Part shown: positions 44,465 to 51,398 of the stretch, one piece after another
How the letters are laid out: each line of letters begins with the position of its first letter
Numbering within the stretch: position 1 is the first letter of the stretch
Assembly (NCBI GenBank): GCA_964552205.1
Contig: CAZKFT010000007.1
Location: 1-64,000, forward strand
Source: JAIVGZ01 sp964552205
GTDB lineage: Bacteria; Pseudomonadota; Gammaproteobacteria; Natronospirales; JAIVGZ01
Length of the DNA: 64,000 nt
Direction of reading: 5' to 3'
Translations under genes and position numbers: made by a program
The notes under the pieces: model-generated
Database searches by the model: none
Told to the model about the DNA's origin: nothing
Seen by the model: only the letters and a program-made list of their open reading frames with translations

Positions 44465-45632
44465 ATGGGTAATTTTACAATCAAAGACGCCAACGAGCAA
44501 ATTACAATTCTCCGAAAATCAGGTTTTCGAGTTGGAAATTCTTACTATAGCAAACTCCGCAAAAAAGTCTTGCGACAATATCCTTGTAATTCACTTTACC
44601 ATTTTTGTCTGACTATTCAGACATGTTGGATTTGGAACAATCGGCAGTTATTACCGATATCCGTTTTCCAGACAATCCAATTGTAGGCACCTTTGCTTGT
44701 AATCTCAAATTTAGGTGTATGCCAACGACGAATTTGTGAAACTCACAGGGTATCAAAAGTCAGATGTTCTTGGAAAGAATTGTCGATTCCTTCAAGGCGA
44801 ACTGACCAATCAAGAAACCGTCCAAAAAATCCGTAAATGTATACAAGAAGGAACTGCGTCTGATATTCAAATTCTCAACTACCGAAAAGATGGCACTATG
44901 TTTTGGAACATCTTTCAATTATTGCCATTACGAAATCGAAAAGGACATATCACTCATTTTTGTGCCATCCAAAACGATATGAGTTATGTGACGATTGGAG
45001 CCAACCCTCTCCTCTGGTCACCAATTCAAGTAGCTTCGTGGCTCAAACTAAAAGGATTGCAAATGTTTTCTAAAAAGATGATTGACGAAAGGATTTCAGG
45101 GTCGGTTTTTATTGATCTCACCGCTTCAGATCTGGATAACATGAGAATCCCAGTCAATCAACAGCAAGAAATGGTGAATGCAATTGAAGAAGTAAGAAAG
45201 AAATGTCGAAGTGAGCACAAAATTATCAGTGATCAAGCAACCCATTTCAAAAGAAGGGTAACTCTTGGCATCCATCCAATGGACAGATGGTCAACCCAGG
45301 ACGTGTGTTTGTTTTTGGAACTACATTCCCTTGACACATACCAACCTATCTTTATCAAGAGAAAGGTTTTAGGAAGTGAACTTGTAATGATGGACAATAC
45401 CGATCTCCTGAAACTGGGGATGCGAAATCCAGAGGAAAGATACTTTTTATTGCACCAAATCGAGAAAACTTTGTACAGACAACAGATCGCAGTCTCTTTT
45501 ACATCTCAAACTGTCAAAGGCAACTTTCAATGCGACCTTTCTATCAGCATTGCCGACTTGAGAAATCAACTGGTTCTCCAAAATCCAGAACTTGCCAACA
45601 AAAAGTTCCGCCTGGTTGCTCACTTTGAATAA
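44465..45632 (+). CDS. LOV blue-light sensor with two SAM domains, 366 aa spliced
   Basis: Three exons: 44465-44585, 44621-44682, 44715-45632 (1101 bp, 367 codons). The joined sequence reads QYPYMLDLEQSAVITDIRF then PDNPIVYANDEFVKLTGY, the standard entry of a LOV (PAS) domain. Flavin-site features follow: GKNCRFLQG with the photoactive cysteine (Cys84), LNYRKDGTMFWN and HFCAIQNDMS with the flavin-contacting glutamine. Two SAM domains follow (about residues 162-224, WSPIQVASWL...; and 253-313, WSTQDVCLFLEL...), then a short C-terminal domain. It probably binds FMN and signals through SAM oligomerisation. The stop is in GAATAAAG. Confidence 0.85.
44586..44620 (+). other. Spliceosomal intron 1 of the LOV gene, 35 nt
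   Basis: GTAATT...TGTCTGACTATTCAG with CTGAC as branch-like site and an in-frame disruption. Removal joins CCT-T|AC-ATG to give QYPYMLDLEQ. Confidence 0.8.
44683..44714 (+). other. Spliceosomal intron 2 of the LOV gene, 32 nt
   Basis: GTAGGC...TCAAATTTAG. Removal joins ATT|GTG and gives PDNPIVYANDEF, the LOV consensus, exactly. Confidence 0.88.
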
Positions 45633-45649
45633 AGTTTAAAAGGTGTTTA

Positions 45650-46249
45650 TTAGACATGACGAACACGTTTGTGTTGGCCAGCAGACGCTGCAAACAAGCC
45701 TTGATAAAAGAGTTTGAATTCGCACAAGGTTTTACTGATTGATTCGCAAATGAAACTAATGCGTCCAGGGTCATTCATGTCTTCAAAGCGACGAGGGACA
45801 AGGTTTCCATGACCAACTTCATAAAATGGGATGGAATATTTAACGATGAGATTCCGCAAGATGTTTTCATTTTCTAACATGGGCTCTACTTGCCCTTCTT
45901 CCAACTGGAAATATTTTTCTGGGCGAGCCTCGTAAATGCTTCCAAGGGGAAAGCCAACAAAATGATTGTAGTGAAGTGCCTTTCCATAAAATCTTCCATT
46001 CATCTTGTCGATGGTGCAGAAAGGACGCAAAAGTTCAAAGATACTGTGATGACCCGATTGAACACGATCCACAAAAGTAGCAGTGTCTTGAGTTTCTTCT
46101 CGAGAAATATAAAGATAGAGAACTTCACTGGTTGAAAATCGTTCATAGAAACAGACACGCACGTTGAACTTGCGATTTAAACGCTGAACAAATCGTTGTA
46201 ACAAAACAGCAAAGTTCTTTTGATGAAAGTCAATGTCCACAATCCCCAT
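45650..46249 (-). CDS. Unrecognised protein, 199 aa
   Basis: A mixed alpha/beta protein with no named motif; the C-terminus is basic (GQHKRVRHV). TATATAAG lies upstream of its ATG on the minus strand. It converges on the LOV gene. Confidence 0.6.
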   Translation of the reverse strand: MGIVDIDFHQKNFAVLLQRFVQRLNRKFNVRVCFYERFSTSEVLYLYISREETQDTATFVDRVQSGHHSIFELLRPFCTIDKMNGRFYGKALHYNHFVGFPLGSIYEARPEKYFQLEEGQVEPMLENENILRNLIVKYSIPFYEVGHGNLVPRRFEDMNDPGRISFICESISKTLCEFKLFYQGLFAASAGQHKRVRHV

Positions 46250-46263
46250 CTATGATTTCTTAG

Positions 46264-46758
46264 TCAGTGCTTATATAGAAGAGATGAAACCTTGGAACAA
46301 TCGGCGAGTTTCTCCATGTCGTAGTGAGGCACAAGAATCGTGCGGAAATCCAAAGGAACCATCTGGAATGTATGCTCCTCGATGCGTTCCAATTGCTTTA
46401 ACGAGTGATAGACTCGGCGGCTACAGAGACGAAAGGAACAATAGTCTCGATAATCAGTCAAGCCCAATGCAATTTGCTTTAAAATTTCACTTGGGATGCA
46501 GTCAAAACGTTCTTGGTTTTGTCGTTGTTGTTCCTCTTCTTCAAACAAACGCTTGACGCGGTTGGCAAGCTCGAGTACCCGATCTGCGGGAACTCCCAAT
46601 ATGGAGGCAACCATTTCCATAGTATTTTCTTGAGGAGGGGTTGAAATAATTGCTTCATCATCGCTGGTTTCAATGATTTCGTCGCTTAACGTAGCGATTA
46701 CATAGTTATTGGGGATCAAAGTGGATTGCATGGTTGAAAATGTGAGTGCAAGAGGCAT
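46264..46758 (-). CDS. F-box protein, 164 aa
   Basis: Residues about 105-145 (DCIPSEILKQIALGLTDYRD then CSFRLCSRRVYHSL) match the F-box well (IPxEIL...L...C...R.LC+R). It is preceded by an acidic, Glu/Gln-rich coiled coil. An F-box at the C-terminus is unusual. The promoter palindrome is 57 bp from ATG 46758, which supports that start over Met10. Confidence 0.7.
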   Translation of the reverse strand: MPLALTFSTMQSTLIPNNYVIATLSDEIIETSDDEAIISTPPQENTMEMVASILGVPADRVLELANRVKRLFEEEEQQRQNQERFDCIPSEILKQIALGLTDYRDYCSFRLCSRRVYHSLKQLERIEEHTFQMVPLDFRTILVPHYDMEKLADCSKVSSLLYKH

Positions 46759-46805
46759 GTAAAGTGTTGAAAAAAGTTGATGTCCATGTTGACCCAGGTG
46801 GTCTC

Positions 46806-46828
46806 GGCCCGGTCATGTGTGGGTCGTG
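46806..46828. promoter_or_regulatory. Palindromic promoter element copy 10
   Basis: GGCCCGGTCATGTGTGGGTC plus GTG, between starts 46758 (-) and 46884 (+), 55-70 bp from each. Confidence 0.65.
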
Positions 46829-46883
46829 TAACCTTATGCGCGAAAATCCCCTGATAGATGATCGGGGTTGCATTTCGAAAAAA

Positions 46884-47282
46884 ATGACAGATCAAGCCGA
46901 GGAAGATATTGGCACAATGAGCTTTTATGTCAAACAGATGATTAAATCAGAGCCCACCGAAGAAGAAATTGCACTTTTGGAGAAGAGCATGTACGTGCTT
47001 CCTTTCTTCAATTGGACAAGCTCCTATTTTGGCCGTGTCTGTGCTCTGGCTTGTGGAGCCCAACCGGATGGTGTCGATGAACGACCCTTTTCTTTGTTAG
47101 TGCTTGAAAAGTACATGGGATGGCTCAATGAACATCTGGATCCTCAAATGGCCATTTTCCTTGAAAGGTCTTATGAACAACTTCAAAAAATGCATGTGTA
47201 TGTGCAAGAAAACCGAAATCGAATTATCCAAGAAAATGACTTTCGAGCTACGATGGCCAAAATCAAAGAGACTGCCAAATAA
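46884..47282 (+). CDS. Unrecognised protein, 132 aa
   Basis: The start MTDQAEEDIGTM at 46884 is chosen because the upstream frame translates the promoter palindrome. Helical, acidic, no membrane segment; family unknown. The stop is in AAATAAATCC. Confidence 0.6.
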   Translation: MTDQAEEDIGTMSFYVKQMIKSEPTEEEIALLEKSMYVLPFFNWTSSYFGRVCALACGAQPDGVDERPFSLLVLEKYMGWLNEHLDPQMAIFLERSYEQLQKMHVYVQENRNRIIQENDFRATMAKIKETAK

Positions 47283-47326
47283 ATCCTCTTTTTTCATAGT
47301 ATATGGGTAGTTTTAATTGAATCATC

Positions 47327-48436
47327 ATGAAGAAAAAGGGGTGGTTTATATTGGCGATTATTCTCTCCATATTGTTCATTGTGGGACTTGTTCTCCTTTT
47401 GGTATTTGTTTTGAGGGAGGATGATGAAGGAACGACCAGTGATCCACCTGAGGAAAGCACAGGAGAAGAGACATCCACACAAGAAGAGACTTCAACGGAA
47501 GAAACTTCCACTGAAGAAGACCTCGACATTACTTCTTTATTGCCAAAAGAAACTTTCGAGACAATGATGGGTTCTGGATCCACGATGGGCTTGTTTCGAC
47601 TCTCGTCGCCGAGTGGAGCATTTGTGGGAACCCTGAACAACACAAACGTTCTTCCGAATGGCGTGACCGAATTTACGAGGGACGATTTGATTTCTCGTGG
47701 ACTTGCAGACAAGCCATTTATTGAGTGGTATTATACGTATGACAACTTTGTTGCTGCTGTGAGGGAAAATCCTTTGTTTGCCAAGTTTGGATCTGCCGAA
47801 ACCCGGAAAAAAGAGATTGCTGCGTTCTTTGCTCACTTTACACAAGAAACGGGGTCGGGAGGTGCATTCCAAGCAGGTAATTTTATTCAAGAATTGAATC
47901 GTCCTTATAATGATACCGCATATGGTGCAAACTCAAACGGTGTCGGTTTCTTTGGCCGAGGTCCTCTTCAACTGAGCTACGAGCACAACTATCGCAAATA
48001 TGGTGAGGCTACATTCAATGGGGACTTGTATGTCAACGATCCTGAAATCCTCATTCGAAACCCCATTGATGGTATTGGTTCTGCCTTGTATTATTGGTGT
48101 GCCGAACAACGAGTTGAAGAAGGGTGCTCAGGGATCCCTGGAAATCCTGCTTTCAAACCCTCGTGTCACGAAGTGATCACAGGTCAGTGGACACCGACAG
48201 AAAACGACATTGATGCCAACCGAACCCTTGCTTCGGACTTTGGTGTTACAATCAACATTATCAATGGTGGCATAGAATGTGGGACAGAAGTGGAACAGGC
48301 TCTACAACAAGCTCAAAATCGTGTCAACTATTACAAGGCGTATCTACAACTCTTGGGCGTTGATGTCACTCTTCCTGACGACGCAATTTTAAATTGTTCT
48401 CAACAAAAGAACTTTTCAGAAAACCCTACATGTTGA
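47327..48436 (+). CDS. Membrane-anchored GH19 chitinase, 369 aa
   Basis: A signal-anchor helix (WFILAIILSILFIVGLVLLL) is followed by an acidic Thr/Glu-rich stalk (residues 28-65) and a complete glycoside hydrolase family 19 domain. Motifs: AAFFAHFTQETGSGG (catalytic Glu), GFFGRGPLQLSYEHNY, NPIDGIGSALYYW, CHEVITGQWTP and FGVTINIINGGIECG. It would cleave chitin with the catalytic domain on the lumenal or virion-surface side. Its place next to the lectin-like gene at 48454 suggests a shared role at a chitinous cyst or cell wall, by inference. Confidence 0.88.
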   Translation: MKKKGWFILAIILSILFIVGLVLLLVFVLREDDEGTTSDPPEESTGEETSTQEETSTEETSTEEDLDITSLLPKETFETMMGSGSTMGLFRLSSPSGAFVGTLNNTNVLPNGVTEFTRDDLISRGLADKPFIEWYYTYDNFVAAVRENPLFAKFGSAETRKKEIAAFFAHFTQETGSGGAFQAGNFIQELNRPYNDTAYGANSNGVGFFGRGPLQLSYEHNYRKYGEATFNGDLYVNDPEILIRNPIDGIGSALYYWCAEQRVEEGCSGIPGNPAFKPSCHEVITGQWTPTENDIDANRTLASDFGVTINIINGGIECGTEVEQALQQAQNRVNYYKAYLQLLGVDVTLPDDAILNCSQQKNFSENPTC

Positions 48437-48453
48437 AATTCAATAAATTATAT

Positions 48454-49197
48454 TTATGCTTGGACAAGTTCGATTTGACTTATGCGTAAACCTTGATTCG
48501 TAAAGGTTGATCCAGGACCTGTGGTATCGGTCACTTTAAAATCGTAAAAGGTATCAGGAACTCCCGAACCAGTTGCGTTTGTCCATATTTTGAAGGAGAA
48601 AAGTGTTGCTTTCAAAAATAATCCAGGAAGTATGAAATTGTTAAAATCAACAAAGGCTCCAATCCTGATAGTTGGATTTATATTGTCAATGTTGTTTGTA
48701 GCATTCATCGTTCCTCTCAATGTATCATTTATGAATATCTTCATTGCATCACCATCATAAATAAACTTTAATTTGTTTCGAGTATCTTTCTCTATTGGTG
48801 TAGTTGAGATTAGTTCCGAGCCCTGTCTGCCAAATTGCAGGGTTGAATCTTCAAGGAGACCGATGGCTATCACTGTTTGATAGGTCGTAGTCGGAGGTAA
48901 ACTGGAAGTTTTGGCTTGAACAAAAGAAAGGAGCGGTCCATTTGATTGGGGAACAAGATCAAATTCGATTGTGAAAGGTGATCGATCTTTAATAATTGCA
49001 GCATCTGAATTACTTTCCCGGAGATAGAGCCCCTCTTCTAACAAGAGATAATCTTCTGGATCTGGTTCTTCTGAGGCCGTTCCTTTTTTTGAGGAAACAA
49101 CAATAATGACAACCACAAGAGCTATGGCAAATACAACAGCGGCAATAAAAATCCAGAGTTTGTACTTTTGAAAAAACGTTTGATTCTCACCAGGCAT
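48454..49197 (-). CDS. Membrane-anchored lectin-like protein, 247 aa
   Basis: MPGENQTFFQKYKLW then a membrane helix (IFIAAVVFAIALVVVIIVV), nearly the same start as the 6812 protein (MPGSPEISFFQKNKR). The beta-rich ectodomain (FIYDGDAMKIFINDTLRG) and FKIWTNATGSGVPDTFYDFK follow the concanavalin/LamG-like pattern shared with the 6812 and 24107 proteins. Type II topology. It converges on the chitinase gene. Confidence 0.75.
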   Translation of the reverse strand: MPGENQTFFQKYKLWIFIAAVVFAIALVVVIIVVSSKKGTASEEPDPEDYLLLEEGLYLRESNSDAAIIKDRSPFTIEFDLVPQSNGPLLSFVQAKTSSLPPTTTYQTVIAIGLLEDSTLQFGRQGSELISTTPIEKDTRNKLKFIYDGDAMKIFINDTLRGTMNATNNIDNINPTIRIGAFVDFNNFILPGLFLKATLFSFKIWTNATGSGVPDTFYDFKVTDTTGPGSTFTNQGLRISQIELVQA

Positions 49198-49231
49198 TCT
49201 TTATGGATGATTTTTTGTATTATACTATATT

Positions 49232-49978
49232 CTATACACACGAAAGATAAGCCAACCATTTTTCCAGGTTGCTGGGTATGACTTTTGGTTTGTTTTCCGC
49301 CAGTTTGCAAAGTAAAAGCTCTATTAAAACGACCGACATGTGGTCGAAGGAAAGTGGTCGGAAACAATTCAAAAGCATCAGCCAGTAATGAGGATGTTTG
49401 GGATATCCAAAGCGTTCGATATAACATACCATCGTGTTTAAAAAGCCGTGAAAAATTCGTATACTGGCAGGTCCATATATCTCAAGCAAACGAGTGGTTG
49501 AGAGTGTTTGGTGGGCGAAAATTGGGATCCAAAAACAACCCCCATCAAACTCAAACATAACATATTTCAAAAATCCACGAACCATAAAGTTGCTAAAGTA
49601 TTCATAATGTTTGAGAGGAATGCCAGGTATCTGGAATAAAGACTTGATGTTTCTTTTCTCAAAAAGATAGTGTGTCATGATTTGCATTGTCTCATATTGT
49701 TGATATTGGGATTCCATTTTGAACCAGAGAAACATTAGAGCATCAAACTCGGACTGTTCACGTCCTGGCAATCGAAGTAAAAAACGAAACACTTCAATCG
49801 CTTTTGGATTGGTTGACTTGCGATTGTTGTAATAATCATTTCGACATAAATTTGCCAATTCTGAGACAGTTGTAACATCAACTCCATAAACTCGTTTACT
49901 TAATTTTGGGATTTCTTCTTTAAACGAATGATCCACATCCGATTTGATCCATTCTGGTTTCACATACGTACAAATCAT
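49232..49978 (-). CDS. Unrecognised helical protein, 248 aa
   Basis: The start MICTYVKPEWIK (49978) is preferred over 50002. All-helical, without motif. Divergent from the MEMO-AMMECR1 gene; the promoter palindrome that should serve this pair lies inside the other gene's first codons. Confidence 0.6.
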   Translation of the reverse strand: MICTYVKPEWIKSDVDHSFKEEIPKLSKRVYGVDVTTVSELANLCRNDYYNNRKSTNPKAIEVFRFLLRLPGREQSEFDALMFLWFKMESQYQQYETMQIMTHYLFEKRNIKSLFQIPGIPLKHYEYFSNFMVRGFLKYVMFEFDGGCFWIPIFAHQTLSTTRLLEIYGPASIRIFHGFLNTMVCYIERFGYPKHPHYWLMLLNCFRPLSFDHMSVVLIELLLCKLAENKPKVIPSNLEKWLAYLSCV

Positions 49979-50025
49979 TGTGAAAAAAATTCTTTGAAAC
50001 AAAAGAAGAACGAAATAAAAAAATT

Positions 50026-51390
50026 ATGTCAAGAATTCCAGCCCCGACAGATCGTGACCTGGTCGCGCTTTTTCGTGACCGGGTCATGACCTCCCTGTTC
50101 TCAGACCAAGTGCGGCCCGTGTGTTTGTTGGTCCCGCATGCGAGTCACAAGTATTCTGGAATTTGTGCTGGTGCTGCTTATCAAGTCTTGTTAAAGAATC
50201 CACCCAAAGAAGTTTATTTGATCGGCACCAATCATCAAGGAGACAACCAAAATTCAGTCTTTAATCCCACCGCACCGATCATACAAAATGAACACAGCAT
50301 TCAAATCAATCTATCTTTTCTCCGGCACATTAGAGTGACCAATGTAAAAGTATGTTTGACAGGTACCAACACAAACTTGAAAGAATTTGCCGAAAAAATT
50401 CTTGTTCCTTGGTGGATGGAAAATCCAAATGAACGAGTGATTGTGTTTTCAAGCGATCTCACTCACGATGTCACCAACCAACAAACCATTCAGACAGAAG
50501 AAGAGGGTCTGCTTGAATTGTTGACCAACCACGATGGCAATTGGAAAACATTAGGAAAAACAATACAAGAAAAACTGAACCAAGGAGAACTACAAACCGT
50601 CTGTGGAAAAGCCCCTATCGTTTTGTTAGCACACGTTATGGAACTTCTCAAGTTATATGGCAAAGTTGTATGTTATGATGATTCAGCACAACGAAGACGC
50701 AAATGGTTGAATCGAACCAGTGAATCACGTTTAGTCTCTTATGTCTCTATGTTGTTCTATTTGTCGTTCAAACCTCCACTCAGCCCACTGGATTGGGTAC
50801 ATCCTCATGATGACCGGTTGTTGCTTGCTTTTGCTCGGTCGGTGGTCGCATCGGAAATTCTTTCTCTTCCCCAAGTGTCTTTTCCGTCGTGGTGCGTCTG
50901 GTCTCGACGAAAAAATGGGATCTTTGTGGGGATTCGAACTAGGAGTGGTCAACCTTTAGCGTGTATGGGTCGGTTTGAGAATGGAACTGAAACGACCTCT
51001 GAGTTTACCATCAAGGCAGCTTTAAATACAATTGAAGATGCGAAAAGTGGGAGACTGAGTGGAAGTCCTTTGGTATTGACCAAGGAAAACATTCGAGATT
51101 ATCGTTTTTATGTGGAAATTCTGGACGAAAAAGAGACATGGAAAACAGCAAACGAACAGTATCTGAAAAAACTAAAACCTGAAGATCGATATGGCTTTTA
51201 TTTGAAACTTGCAAATGGACGATCGGCAACATACCTGCCAGACGTGTGGGAAGAAAATATTTCTACTTGGGGCAGAAAGATTGAAAACGTTTTACAGAGT
51301 TTGTCTCAAAAAGCAGGTGGAAACAAAGATGATTGGAAACTCTCAGACTCGAGTGTCATGCTCTACAAGGCACGAATTGTTCAAGAATAA
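50026..51390 (+). CDS. MEMO-AMMECR1 fusion protein, 454 aa
   Basis: Residues 1-245 are a MEMO domain: LVPHASHKYSG (His38), IGTNHQGD (His70), SSDLTHDVT (Asp144, His147) and CGKAPIVLLAH (Cys193) match the metal-site residues of MEMO1. Residues about 255-454 are an AMMECR1 domain with PLACMGRFENG in place of the conserved LRGCIGTF loop. The two families occur together with a radical-SAM partner in prokaryotes (AmmeMemoRadiSam); no radical-SAM gene is in this window. The chemistry is unsettled. The start includes codons made from the promoter palindrome. Confidence 0.82.
   Translation: MSRIPAPTDRDLVALFRDRVMTSLFSDQVRPVCLLVPHASHKYSGICAGAAYQVLLKNPPKEVYLIGTNHQGDNQNSVFNPTAPIIQNEHSIQINLSFLRHIRVTNVKVCLTGTNTNLKEFAEKILVPWWMENPNERVIVFSSDLTHDVTNQQTIQTEEEGLLELLTNHDGNWKTLGKTIQEKLNQGELQTVCGKAPIVLLAHVMELLKLYGKVVCYDDSAQRRRKWLNRTSESRLVSYVSMLFYLSFKPPLSPLDWVHPHDDRLLLAFARSVVASEILSLPQVSFPSWCVWSRRKNGIFVGIRTRSGQPLACMGRFENGTETTSEFTIKAALNTIEDAKSGRLSGSPLVLTKENIRDYRFYVEILDEKETWKTANEQYLKKLKPEDRYGFYLKLANGRSATYLPDVWEENISTWGRKIENVLQSLSQKAGGNKDDWKLSDSSVMLYKARIVQE
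50051..50092. promoter_or_regulatory. Promoter palindrome embedded in coding sequence
   Basis: ATCGTGACCTGGTCGCG and CGTGACCGGGTCATGACC lie in codons 9-23 of the MEMO-AMMECR1 gene, about 70-110 bp from the divergent start at 49978. The only copy clearly inside a gene. Confidence 0.5.
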
Positions 51391-51398
51391 AGTTTATT
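51386..51398. terminator. 13-bp AATAAAGTTTATT shared gene end
   Basis: A perfect palindrome holding both stop codons of the convergent genes 50026 (+) and 51394 (-). Confidence 0.65.

Noticed and set aside
46746..46883. N-terminal extension of the 46884 gene
   Set aside because: It translates the promoter palindrome and has no protein-like pattern; ATG 46884 has the usual spacing.
50731..50952. Antisense frame within the MEMO-AMMECR1 gene
   Set aside because: It lies entirely inside a well-supported gene with no independent signals.
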